A DNA stretch of 55,378 nt from Candidatus Zymogenaceae bacterium (GTDB lineage: Bacteria > Desulfobacterota > Zymogenia > Zymogenales > Zymogenaceae), in NCBI GenBank assembly GCA_016931225.1, contig JAFGFE010000011.1, positions 1 through 55,378 of the forward strand. Direction: 5' to 3'. The position numbers and the translations under genes were made by a program. How positions within the stretch are numbered: position 1 is the stretch's first letter; each line of letters opens with the position of its first letter. The notes under the pieces were generated by a model. That model searched no databases. It was not told the origin of the DNA and was given only the letters and a program-made list of their open reading frames with translations. Positions 7,779 to 15,819 of the stretch are shown here, piece by piece.

Positions 7779-8507
7779 ATGAGCAGGGAAACATATCGCT
7801 ATGTCGTCGTAGCCGATGATTTCGGCATAACCGATGCCTCAAACCGGGGGGTGGCGCGCGCCGTCAATGCGGGGGTGCTGGATCACGTATCACTCATGCT
7901 GAAACGTCCGGCGTCCCGGGAGGCGGTGAAAATCGCACAGACGTGGACGGATGTGACGGTGGGGCTTCACGTGGATGTGGAGGATATCTTCGGGTTGACG
8001 GAAGAGTTCTGGATGGGGGCGCATCACCCAAAGGCAGGAGAGCGGCTCGGGGATGCCCGGCTGATTCAAAAGGTGCTGGAGGCGTCGAGGGTGGAAATCG
8101 AGGAGTTTCTCGGGCTGGGGTTTCCGCCCACATTTCTCAATTCCCACAACCACGTTCATTTCGTCCCTGAGGTCTTTTTCGACTTCACGGAGCTGGCGAG
8201 TGAGTACGGTTTTTCGTCGGTACGGTTTTCCCCAATCGATCCACTCTTTACCCATTCCGACATACCGATGCCGCAGACGCAGTTGGATCGGATGAAAGAA
8301 AAGTTGGAGCGGATGCATCTTGCCCACACCGATCGATACTTCATAACGCTCTTCCGTTTTTTCCCCCCGGCGCTGAAGCCGGGTACGACCGAGATCGTGG
8401 TGCACCCGCGGGAGGGAACCGGTGATATATACGAGCTCGATCTGGTGAAGCTCCTCTCCTGGGGTGCGTATTATCGGTCGGTGGAGTGCGAGGAGACGGT
8501 ATTATGA
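7779..8507 (+). CDS. YdjC/ChbG/HpnK family carbohydrate deacetylase
   Basis: About 242 residues. The N-terminal strand ends in ADDFGIT (Asp-Asp that bind the metal), 'VGLHVDVE' follows near residue 70 and 'NSHNHVHFVP' near residue 125; the order is that of the YdjC family, which deacetylates N-acetylated oligosaccharides such as chitobiose or, as HpnK, hopanoid-linked sugars. The ATG at 7779 gives the usual short lead into the first strand; a TTG at 7743 would add 12 residues that overlap the -35 box. The stop overlaps the ATG of the metallopeptidase gene (ATGA). Substrate not determinable. Confidence 0.85.
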   Translation: MSRETYRYVVVADDFGITDASNRGVARAVNAGVLDHVSLMLKRPASREAVKIAQTWTDVTVGLHVDVEDIFGLTEEFWMGAHHPKAGERLGDARLIQKVLEASRVEIEEFLGLGFPPTFLNSHNHVHFVPEVFFDFTELASEYGFSSVRFSPIDPLFTHSDIPMPQTQLDRMKEKLERMHLAHTDRYFITLFRFFPPALKPGTTEIVVHPREGTGDIYELDLVKLLSWGAYYRSVECEETVL

Positions 8508-8869
8508 GGTCGAGACCATTCATGCAATATGTCACCATGGCTCTTTCGGAGCTCCCCGAGGAATTTTCCCGGCGCCTTGATAACCTGGTCATCACCGTGG
8601 AACCGTACCCGAATCGCGAGGACCTGGCGTCGGTGGGATTAAAAGATCGCAGAAGCCTCCTGGGGCTGTTCCGGGGTCTCCCCTTCGGTCATGTCAGCTC
8701 GTTTCATGCGGGGCCCGTCATGCCGTCGGAGATCGTCTTGTACCAGGAGAACATTGAGCGTGTGGCCCGGACTGAACGGGAGCTGGTGGAACAGATTCGG
8801 GCGACGCTGCTGCACGAGATCGGCCATTACTTCGGTATGAGCGAAGAGGAGCTTGCCGAGTACACCTGA
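8504..8869 (+). CDS. Zincin-like metallopeptidase (PF06262, DUF1025 family)
   Basis: A 121-residue protein with 'LPEEFSRRLDNLVITVEPYP' (split here at LPEEF and VEPYP), a loop with LLGLFRGLPF, 'IVLYQENIER' and a C-terminal 'LLHEIGHYFGMSEEEL'. The HExxHxxGxxE zinc motif and the whole layout are those of the small minimal-gluzincin/zincin-like family that is widespread in bacteria and whose substrates are unknown. The start is ATG 8504, overlapping the ydjC-like stop by four bases, which fits coupled translation and makes the pair an operon. Cytoplasmic: no signal peptide. Confidence 0.85.
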   Translation: MRSRPFMQYVTMALSELPEEFSRRLDNLVITVEPYPNREDLASVGLKDRRSLLGLFRGLPFGHVSSFHAGPVMPSEIVLYQENIERVARTERELVEQIRATLLHEIGHYFGMSEEELAEYT

Positions 8870-8923
8870 CATGGCACGATACGCACGGGTGCTTTTATTC
8901 CTTTTTAAGAAAGGGTGTGTGAT

Positions 8924-9820
8924 ATGTGTGTGCGGGAAGTGAAAGCCGGCGTTCCGCCCCTATGCGCGGTGCTCATCGTGCTTATTCTGGCCGTGGCGAC
9001 CGCATCCCCCGGCGCCGAGTATATTTTTTACCCGGATATCGTCTACGGCGGGTGCGACGGGTGCGATGAAAATCTGGTGAGCCTGGATGTCTACACACCG
9101 AAAGCGGATGGGCCGTCTCCCGTGGTGGTGTTCATTCACGGCGGCTCATGGCAGATCGGGGATAAAACGCGCGTCGGCGACAAGGCGGTCTATTTCACGG
9201 AAAACGGATTTGTCTTCGTCAGCGTGAACTACCGGCTCTCCCCCGAGGTGATACATCCGGTGCATATCCAGGACGTGGCCCGTGCCGTTGCGTGGGTGTA
9301 TCGTAATATCGATGAATACGGCGGCGATCCGGATCGATTCTTCCTGATGGGCCATTCGGCGGGGGCGCACCTGGCGGCCCTGGCGACGTTGGACGAACGA
9401 AGGCTCGCGGTCGAGGGACTGGGCCCGGATATCATTTCGGGGGTGATCCTCCTGGACGGTGCGGGTTATGATATTCCCCTGCTCCTCTCCGGAGCCGGGA
9501 GGTTGTATGAAAAGCATTTCTTGCCTCCGTTCACCGACGAACCCCAAGTCTGGCGGGACGCATCGCCAATGCTTCACGTGGAGGACGATGAATCGCCGCC
9601 CCCGTTTCTCATCATATACGTCCGGGATCGTGAGGAGTCTTGTGTCCAGGCGGAGCTTCTGGCGGATCGCCTCACGAATGTGGGCGGTGACGTGACGCTC
9701 TACCACGCGCTGGAAAAGAACCACATCACCGTCAACAGAGCACTGGGGGACGAGGGCGACGAGGTGACGGCGGCCGTACATGATTTTATCGAGAAGACGA
9801 TGGACGTGAAAAAGGACTGA
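8924..9820 (+). CDS. Exported alpha/beta hydrolase (carboxylesterase, HSL-like)
   Basis: About 298 residues. The N-terminus has a hydrophobic segment (residues about 12-30, ending ATASPGA) that looks like a signal peptide. The mature enzyme has 'VVVFIHGGSWQIGDK' with the HGG oxyanion hole, 'GGDPDRFFLMGHSAGAH' with the nucleophile Ser in GHSAG, and a late 'LEKNHITVN' that offers the catalytic His; a likely Asp lies in 'IIYVRDREES'. This is the kynurenine formamidase/esterase-like branch of the lipase superfamily. Substrate unknown. ATG 8924 is preferred to GTG 8915 because AAGAAAGGG lies eight bases upstream. Confidence 0.8.
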   Translation: MCVREVKAGVPPLCAVLIVLILAVATASPGAEYIFYPDIVYGGCDGCDENLVSLDVYTPKADGPSPVVVFIHGGSWQIGDKTRVGDKAVYFTENGFVFVSVNYRLSPEVIHPVHIQDVARAVAWVYRNIDEYGGDPDRFFLMGHSAGAHLAALATLDERRLAVEGLGPDIISGVILLDGAGYDIPLLLSGAGRLYEKHFLPPFTDEPQVWRDASPMLHVEDDESPPPFLIIYVRDREESCVQAELLADRLTNVGGDVTLYHALEKNHITVNRALGDEGDEVTAAVHDFIEKTMDVKKD

Positions 9821-9842
9821 GGGAGAAGGCAAAAAAACTTTG

Positions 9843-9872
9843 TTTACAAGGTTGTCGGCATTCCTTTATAAT
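9843..9872 (+). promoter_or_regulatory. Sigma70-type promoter of the dodecin gene
   Basis: TTTACA (9843-9848), 18 bases, then a perfect TATAAT (9867-9872). The transcript would begin near 9879 and give a leader of about 100 nt before the dodecin ATG. Confidence 0.65.
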
Positions 9873-9982
9873 GAATTGCCGTGAGAAGCCCGTGATCTGT
9901 ACCGGGCGGGGTTATCTATGGAATACGGATGCAATCGTGCAAAAATATGTTGTCATTATCGAGCTTTTAAAGGAGGTATTGT

Positions 9983-10192
9983 ATGAGTGAACGAGTGGCG
10001 AGAGTTTCCGAGGTCATCGCCGGCTCCACCGTCAGCTTTGACGATGCCGTAAAAAAGGGGCTGAAGCGGGCCACCAAGACGCTTCGCAACATCGTCGGCG
10101 TGAAGGTCAAGGAATTTCGTATTCACGTGCAAGACGATGAGATCGAGGAGTATCGTGTCAATATGGATATCATCTTCCTGCTGGAAGAATGA
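9983..10192 (+). CDS. Dodecin family protein
   Basis: Sixty-nine residues with the dodecin pattern: VSEVIAGSTVSFDDAVKKGL, then an ATKTLRN helix end and a curved sheet ending YRVNMDIIFLLEE. Dodecins form hollow 12-subunit shells that store flavins or other small aromatic ligands. The Trp that sandwiches flavin in archaeal and many bacterial dodecins, in the stretch after TLRN, is absent here (VGVKVKEF), so flavin storage in the classic way is doubtful. A strong AAAGGAGG lies nine bases before the ATG, and a good promoter lies 110 bases upstream. Single-gene transcript. Confidence 0.9.
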   Translation: MSERVARVSEVIAGSTVSFDDAVKKGLKRATKTLRNIVGVKVKEFRIHVQDDEIEEYRVNMDIIFLLEE

Positions 10193-10248
10193 TATTGAAA
10201 AAAGAAACAGAAAACGAATCATAATAGATGGTTATAGATTCGACTAAG

Positions 10249-10272
10249 AACTGAACCAAAAACTGAACCAAA
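10249..10272. repeat. Tandem 12-bp repeat with an inverted partner at 14043
   Basis: AACTGAACCAAA occurs twice in a row. The 13 bases AGAACTGAACCAA (10247-10259) recur as the exact reverse complement at 14043-14055, on the other side of the hybrid kinase gene. Confidence 0.6.
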
Positions 10273-10317
10273 ACTGAGGAAACAGGTCAACTATTCGACC
10301 TGTTTCTTCGGTTTTGG
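10268..10317. terminator. Long hairpin at the end of the recombinase remnant
   Basis: GAAACAGGTC (10279-10288) pairs exactly with GACCTGTTTC (10297-10306) around an eight-base loop; the stem can be extended outward to about 21 bp with two mismatches. The stop codon of the recombinase remnant lies in the loop. Confidence 0.65.
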
Positions 10318-10600
10318 AAAGGTAATTATTTGGGACGGTTCCTCTCCTGAAACAAGAGGACTTTTGAACTCCATTGAACGGACGGCATTGTCTACCCTTT
10401 TTCCCATTACATGCACGTAGTATCGTTGTGTCGTCTCGAAACTGGAATGTCCGAGGATCTCTTTTTAAAACTGAAGGAGATACTCTTTTGGCTACTGCTC
10501 GACTGGCGAATGTCCGTTGGAATGTATGCAATGCCGTATATCTGGGGAACTCGAGTTCTCGGAGTACCAGGCGTAACCGAATCCTCATTTGATCGAGCAT
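10291..10600 (-). pseudogene. Tyrosine recombinase (phage-type integrase) C-terminal remnant with frameshift
   Basis: On the minus strand, the frame from 10600 reads PRYTALHTFQRTFASRAVAK and continues to about 10458, which matches the HxLRRTFAS(H) catalytic box of tyrosine recombinases. From there the other frame takes over and reads LGHSSFETTQRYYVHVMGKR, with the LGH box and the catalytic Tyr in QRYYVHV, and ends at TAG 10291-10293. So the C-terminal catalytic part is present but split by a frameshift, and the N-terminal domain and the first catalytic Arg are absent. This is a dead integrase and marks past mobility next to the hybrid kinase gene. Confidence 0.8.
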
Positions 10601-10854
10601 GCTTTCATTCTAAACACCCCAGTGTTTTTTGTAGATATGCAAACACCCTTAGATAAATTCATCACTAAGATGAAACAATAAATCAATTAGCCATACTTTA
10701 TAATCAAGAGACTATGCCGTATTGTCTGTGTGTAAATATGACAAATTTAGAAAGAATTTCACTAAAAATTCTGTATCTATGCTATTAAGGGGTATAATAA
10801 TGTAGAAAAAAAGTGTGCTTGCGCCTTTTCTTATCTCAAGTATAGAGAATATTA
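10601..10854. other. AT-rich non-coding stretch upstream of the hybrid kinase
   Basis: About 250 bases, far richer in A and T than the surroundings. I see no gene. A TATAAT at 10794-10799 could be the -10 box of the kinase gene, but no convincing -35 box stands before it. Confidence 0.35.
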
Positions 10855-13800
10855 ATGCAAATGACATCATATCCAGATTCCATCTCGAGTAAGGATATTC
10901 AGTCTGCCCTCGACGCTGCGAATGCTCTCATACTTATAATCGACGATAAAGGAAAGACAGCGTTCATCAACCGAAAAGGGGAAGAGATATTACAGAGGAA
11001 CAGGAATGAAATCCTCGGAAAAGACTGGTTTCTGACCTGTCTTCCGGAAACTGAGGGCAAGATTATAAGGCAGGCATTTTTTGATGTACTTTCGGGTAAG
11101 ATAGAGCTTCCAGAAAGAGTAGAAAATTATGTGGTCAGGAAGGATGAAGATAAGCGGCTTCTTTTATGGAAAAACTCTTTAATGAAAAATCATGCGGGAG
11201 ATATCAGTGGCGTTTTTTGTATAGCAGATGATATTACCGATAATTCCGACCTTAATAAGGGAAAGAATCTTCTCTTTAACCTTTCACTTGATTTCCTTTG
11301 TATTGCAGGATTCGATGGATACTTTAAGCTCCTGAACCCGACCTGGGCCCTTGTTCTCGGATGGTCTGAGAAGGAATTGATGAGCAAACCATTTATTGAA
11401 TTTGTACACCCCGATGACCGGGCAAGCACAATATCCGCCGCGGATTCGCTCCAGGACGGACAATTAGTATTTACCTTCGAAAACAGATATCAATGCAGAG
11501 ACGGGAGTTATCGTTGGCTGTCTTGGAACTCGTTGCCAATGACAGATGAACAGATGATCATCGCCGTAGCTCGGAATGTGTCGGAACAAAAAACGGTAGA
11601 GCATCAATTACGTGAGAGCGAGCAAAATTTCAAGACACTGGCCGAATCCCTGCCCCTGGCGCTCGGTTTATACTCCCTGGAGTCTCAAAAAATCATATAT
11701 CTAAATCCCGCATATGAACGGATCTACGGGTACTCAGTTGAATACCAATATGAAAATCCGCAGAAGTGGTTTGACATGATCCACAAGGAGGACCAGGATC
11801 GAGTTGTAAAGCTATTCATCGAAAGATATTCCGTCAGTTTTGATGTTGAATATCGTATATACCGACCCGATGGTGATTTGTGCTGGATCAGGCTCCATTA
11901 CATACCACAGAAAAACGAAAACAAAGAAGTGGCACAAATTATCTGGTTTTCTGAAGATATAACTGAAAAGAAGAAATCAGAAGAAGAGTTGATTGCTTCT
12001 GAAAGAAATTACCGTGAAATCTTTAATGCTACAAACGAAGCCATTTTTGTGCACGATGCGAATACCGGCGAAATTTTCGACGTCAATCCTGCGATGTGTG
12101 AGATTTTTGGATACTCTTACAAAGAAGCCCTGGCACTCACGGTGGAAGACATCAGTGCCGGGACTCCGCCATACACGAGCAAAGAATCTCTTGAATGGAT
12201 TCATAGAGCTGATACCGAAGGGCCACAGCTTTTTGAATGGCGCGCAAAAACAAAAAAAGGTGAATTATTATGGGTCGAGGTGAATCTCAAAAAGGGTTCC
12301 ATCGGCGGTGTAGATCGTATACTGGCGGTTGTCAGAGACATAAGCGAGCGGAAAAACGCTGAGCAGGCCCTCATCAAATCGCAGATGGAGTATCTGACAC
12401 TTTTTGAGGAATCCCCAATATCCCTCTGGGTTGAGGACTTCTCAGAAGTAAAAAAGCATATTGATAACCTCAGGGCATCTGGAATATCTAATTTTCGAGA
12501 ACATTTTGAAGAACATCCTGAAGAAGTGAATTCATGCTTTGAGATGGTAAGGGTATTGAATATTAATAATACGACCGTCAGGATGTACAAGGCAAAAGAC
12601 AAAAAGGAGTTTTTCAGAGGGCTCCATAATGTCTTTCACGAGGATGCGTATGCTTTTGCGAGGGAGGAGTTGTTAGCCATTGCGGAGGGCAAGACCTTTT
12701 TTGATGGTGAAACGGTAAATATGACACTGGATGGCGACATCATGGATATTGCCATTCGATGGACAACTGCTCCCGGGCACGAAGATACCTATTCAAGAGT
12801 TCTCGTTTCCATCACGGACCTGACCGAATACAAGAGAATAGAAAAACAGCTGCACCAAGTACAGAGAATGGAAACCGTCGCCACGCTGGCCGGGGGTGTC
12901 GCCCACGATTTTAATAATCTCTTGGTGGCTATTCTTGGATATGCCTCCTACCTGAAAACAAAGGTGGACGAGACTGATCCTTTATTCAAGGGACTAAACA
13001 ATATCGAGTCATCAGCACTTAGGGCTTCCGATCTAACAACTCAACTGTTAACCTATACGCGACATCAAGAAAAGCAGGTCAAACCGATAGATCTCAATCG
13101 AGTTGTTAGAGAAGTATACGAGCTCATATCAAAAACATTTGAAAAAAATATTCGAATCAAGATAACGACCGCCGAAGATCTCAAGACCGTAGAGGGCGAT
13201 GAATCACAGTTGAACCAGGTTGTCATGAATCTTGCAATGAATGCCCAACAGGCAATGCCGCGGGGCGGTGTATTGAAGATAGAGACTTCAATGGAGAATA
13301 TACCTGAAAATATAAAACAGGGCCGATTATGCAAGATAATGGGACAAGCTATCTGCCTGAGAATCACAGATACCGGTATCGGCATGGACGATGATACCCA
13401 GAGAAGGATTTTTGAGCCCTATTTCACGACTAAGGAGAACAGTGGTGGAACGGGACTCGGGATGAGTGTTGTATACGGTATTGTTGAGGGCCATGGAGGT
13501 TTAATACATATAGAAACCACACCTGAGGTGGGTACAGAAATTGCTGTGTATCTACCGGCATCCCAAAAGAAAGAAAAAATCAGAAAAAAGAGAAGTGTTT
13601 TTCTGAAAGGCGGCACGGAAACCATACTTGTTATCGACGATGAAAGTATTGTGTTATCCACCATGAAGGATGCTCTTGAAGATGCCGGCTATAAGCTTAT
13701 TACCTCCAATTCAGGACGAACGGGCATCGAGGCTTTTAAAGAGCATCAAGAACGGATTAAATTGGTGATTCTTGATATTAAAATGCCGGACATAAACGGA

Positions 13801-13977
13801 GAGGAAGTATTTCAAGAACTTAAGAAGATTAATGGTAACGTAAAAGTTCTCTTTGTAAGCGGATATGTGAACCCAAAGTTGCGAGTAAAGCTGCTTGATG
13901 ATGGAGCTGCCGGTTTTCGTCCAAAACCATTTCTGGTATCCGAACTTCTTGAGGATATCAGAAAAATACTGGATTAA
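10855..13977 (+). CDS. Multi-PAS hybrid histidine kinase with C-terminal receiver
   Basis: A 1040-residue soluble sensor. Five PAS units follow one another: about residues 10-130, 135-255, 260-380, 385-505 and 510-660 (each later unit opens with an ESEQNF/SERNY/KSQMEY helix; 'DITEKKKSEEELIASERNY' and 'DISERKNAEQALIKSQ' are PAS-linker signatures). Then a HisKA domain with the phospho-His in 'AGGVAHDFNNLL', an ATPase domain with 'NLAMNAQQAMPRGG', 'DTGIGMDD' and 'GTGLGMSVVYGI', and a receiver domain from about residue 920 with 'VIDDE', phospho-Asp in 'LVILDIKMPDINGEE' and 'RPKPF'. No membrane segment, so it senses a cytoplasmic cue. The gene is visibly more AT-rich than the genes on either side, sits beside a dead integrase and is bracketed by a short inverted repeat, which suggests it was acquired. 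Confidence 0.92.
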   Translation: MQMTSYPDSISSKDIQSALDAANALILIIDDKGKTAFINRKGEEILQRNRNEILGKDWFLTCLPETEGKIIRQAFFDVLSGKIELPERVENYVVRKDEDKRLLLWKNSLMKNHAGDISGVFCIADDITDNSDLNKGKNLLFNLSLDFLCIAGFDGYFKLLNPTWALVLGWSEKELMSKPFIEFVHPDDRASTISAADSLQDGQLVFTFENRYQCRDGSYRWLSWNSLPMTDEQMIIAVARNVSEQKTVEHQLRESEQNFKTLAESLPLALGLYSLESQKIIYLNPAYERIYGYSVEYQYENPQKWFDMIHKEDQDRVVKLFIERYSVSFDVEYRIYRPDGDLCWIRLHYIPQKNENKEVAQIIWFSEDITEKKKSEEELIASERNYREIFNATNEAIFVHDANTGEIFDVNPAMCEIFGYSYKEALALTVEDISAGTPPYTSKESLEWIHRADTEGPQLFEWRAKTKKGELLWVEVNLKKGSIGGVDRILAVVRDISERKNAEQALIKSQMEYLTLFEESPISLWVEDFSEVKKHIDNLRASGISNFREHFEEHPEEVNSCFEMVRVLNINNTTVRMYKAKDKKEFFRGLHNVFHEDAYAFAREELLAIAEGKTFFDGETVNMTLDGDIMDIAIRWTTAPGHEDTYSRVLVSITDLTEYKRIEKQLHQVQRMETVATLAGGVAHDFNNLLVAILGYASYLKTKVDETDPLFKGLNNIESSALRASDLTTQLLTYTRHQEKQVKPIDLNRVVREVYELISKTFEKNIRIKITTAEDLKTVEGDESQLNQVVMNLAMNAQQAMPRGGVLKIETSMENIPENIKQGRLCKIMGQAICLRITDTGIGMDDDTQRRIFEPYFTTKENSGGTGLGMSVVYGIVEGHGGLIHIETTPEVGTEIAVYLPASQKKEKIRKKRSVFLKGGTETILVIDDESIVLSTMKDALEDAGYKLITSNSGRTGIEAFKEHQERIKLVILDIKMPDINGEEVFQELKKINGNVKVLFVSGYVNPKLRVKLLDDGAAGFRPKPFLVSELLEDIRKILD

Positions 13978-14042
13978 TCAGTAAATTAGTCCGAGAGTTT
14001 GAGGAAGATCGTAACTTTTTCACGTAACATTTTTTAGATAAT

Positions 14043-14055
14043 TTGGTTCAGTTCT
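14043..14055. repeat. 13-bp inverted partner of the repeat at 10247-10259
   Basis: TTGGTTCAGTTCT here is the exact reverse complement of AGAACTGAACCAA at 10247-10259. The two copies enclose the integrase remnant and the hybrid kinase gene. Confidence 0.5.
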
Positions 14056-14148
14056 GGAAGAGCTTTATTTAGTTTAGAAAGCACCAGTAAATACAAGTAT
14101 TTATGATGTGATCTGTATACTGTTTGAGGAGTAATCTCCTGGAAAAAA

Positions 14149-14172
14149 CGGACGGCGATTGATTGTCGTCCG
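14149..14172. terminator. Hairpin downstream of the hybrid kinase
   Basis: CGGACGGCGATTGATTGTCGTCCG folds into an eight-pair stem with one G-T pair. It may end the kinase transcript, though the tail is not T-rich. Confidence 0.4.
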
Positions 14173-14183
14173 TGTGGCATTGA

Positions 14184-14213
14184 AACGCCCCGGTGGGATA
14201 CCGCCGGGGCGTT
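14184..14213 (-). terminator. Terminator hairpin of the pur-cytochrome operon
   Basis: AACGCCCCGG pairs perfectly with CCGGGGCGTT over a ten-base loop, 27 bases past the stop of the glycerophosphodiesterase gene. Stable GC stem without a long T-run. Confidence 0.6.
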
Positions 14214-14239
14214 CCGCATGTGTGGGATTAAACGCGGAT

Positions 14240-14986
14240 CTATCGTTTCAGGGTGTCGACGAGGAGGGCCGGGAGGTTCGAGATGATCCCCGATACTCCC
14301 ATGTCGCGAAGCTCCCGCATACGCCCGGCATCGTCCACGGTCCAGGTGTTGACGAAGAGCCCCGCATCTTTTGCGGCATCGATCAGCTCCCCGGTGACGG
14401 TGCCGTGCTCCGGGTGGATACCGTCAGCAAGGGCGTTTTTGGCGGGGGCGATATGGTCGATGAGTCCTGCGTGGTAGAGGATGGCGGTCATTACCTTCGG
14501 GTCGATGGACTTGATTGTTTTGACGAGGCGGTGGTCGAACGAGCTGATGATGACCCGGTTGCTCATGGCGTGATCGTGTATGCGGGAAAGCGCATTCTCG
14601 GCGATTTTCGGGTAAACGATCGGGCCGCTCTTGATTTCAAGGTTCAGGGCCACATCGGTGTTTCCGATCAGTTCGAGAAGCTCGTCGAGGGTCATGATCC
14701 GCTCGCCGGCAAACGCTTCGCTCATCCACGAGCCGAAATCGAGCTTCTTGATCTGTGCGAGGGTCATATCCGCAACCAGGCCCGTTCCGTCGCTCAGGTG
14801 ATCCACCGATTGGTCGTGAATGATCACCGGGACGCCGTCCTTGGTCTGGTTGATATCAGTCTCTATCATGTCGATGTCGTACGCCAGCGCCGATCGAAAG
14901 GCGGATTCGGTGTTCTGGGGCTTGACCAGCGGATCCCCCCGATGGGCGACGGCGAGGGTTCCTGAACTGATAAGGTCTCGTATCAT
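14240..14986 (-). CDS. Glycerophosphodiester phosphodiesterase (GDPD/UgpQ-like)
   Basis: About 248 residues, the length of a plain cytoplasmic GDPD. Motifs are 'AVAHRGDPLVKPQNTESAF' with the His-Arg and the metal-binding Glu of ENT (here QNTES), 'DMIETDINQTKDGVPVIIHD' split as IETDI and IHDQS with the catalytic His, and 'NLEIKSG' with the third Glu. Family members hydrolyse glycerophosphodiesters from membrane lipids to sn-glycerol 3-phosphate and an alcohol. The start at ATG 14986 has GGGGGAAC just upstream and gives the usual N-terminus. It lies 11 bases after ccsA, as the last gene of the run, before the terminator at 14184. Confidence 0.9.
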   Translation of the reverse strand: MIRDLISSGTLAVAHRGDPLVKPQNTESAFRSALAYDIDMIETDINQTKDGVPVIIHDQSVDHLSDGTGLVADMTLAQIKKLDFGSWMSEAFAGERIMTLDELLELIGNTDVALNLEIKSGPIVYPKIAENALSRIHDHAMSNRVIISSFDHRLVKTIKSIDPKVMTAILYHAGLIDHIAPAKNALADGIHPEHGTVTGELIDAAKDAGLFVNTWTVDDAGRMRELRDMGVSGIISNLPALLVDTLKR

Positions 14987-14997
14987 GAGAGTTCCCC

Positions 14998-15819
14998 CTA
15001 TAGATATGAGTGAAGACCTGCCAGGACGAAGTTGACGCCGAAGAAGGTAAACAACACCGCGAGAAAGCCGATGATCGAAAGGAGTGCGGTGCGCCTTCCC
15101 TGCCATCCGGCCATCAGCCGCGCATGGAGAAACAGGGCGTACACGATCCAGGTCACCAGGGACCAGGTCTCCTTCGGATCCCATGACCAATACGACCCCC
15201 ACGCGTAGTGCGCCCATGCGGATCCGGTGATGATGCCGATGGTCAGAAGCGGCATCCCCACGAGGATTCCCCGGTAAATCAGCTCGTCCAGGGTCTTCTC
15301 AGGAGGGAGGATGCTCTCCTCCCTGTTTTTTCGCCACAGGTAAAGGATCGCCACCACGAAGGAGAAGGCGAAGGCGGCGTAGGAGAAGAAGCACGTCAGT
15401 ACGTGAACCGTCAGCCAGTTGCTCTGGAGCGCCGGAATCAGCGGGCGAATGCTCCGCTCCACATCCGGCATCAGGGACGCATAGGCCAGGGCCAGAAGCG
15501 GCAGGGGCATCATGAACGTGCCCAGAAACGAATATCTCGTCTTCAGGCGAAAGATCAGATAGGTCAGGGTCAGAAACAGGGAGAAGACGATGAGGGATTC
15601 GTAGAGATTGGTCAGGGGTACGTGACCGTTCTCGAGAATCCGGTACGATTCGATCCAGCGGATGATAAGGGCTGTGAGATGGGCGATCGCCCCCAGTCCG
15701 GCGGCGATATCCCCGGCCGTAACGAAACCCTTTCGCTTTGTCAGGTGAAAGAGCATGAACAGAAGAAACGAAAGTCCGTACACGAACGTCACATACGTGA
15801 GTATTTCCGAGCTCAGCAT
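14998..15819 (-). CDS. ccsA: Cytochrome c biogenesis protein CcsA/ResC (system II)
   Basis: A 273-residue membrane protein with about eight hydrophobic segments. The tryptophan-rich haem-binding motif is seen as 'WAHYAWGSYWSWDPKETW', with conserved His residues in flanking loops ('LTVHVLTCFFSYAAF' and 'ALFLHARLMAGWQG'). Together with ResB it exports haem and attaches it to apocytochromes c on the outer face of the inner membrane. Its first 7 bases overlap the end of the resB gene, so the two are translated as a pair. Its substrate is probably the tetraheme cytochrome two genes upstream, among others. Confidence 0.92.
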   Translation of the reverse strand: MLSSEILTYVTFVYGLSFLLFMLFHLTKRKGFVTAGDIAAGLGAIAHLTALIIRWIESYRILENGHVPLTNLYESLIVFSLFLTLTYLIFRLKTRYSFLGTFMMPLPLLALAYASLMPDVERSIRPLIPALQSNWLTVHVLTCFFSYAAFAFSFVVAILYLWRKNREESILPPEKTLDELIYRGILVGMPLLTIGIITGSAWAHYAWGSYWSWDPKETWSLVTWIVYALFLHARLMAGWQGRRTALLSIIGFLAVLFTFFGVNFVLAGLHSYL

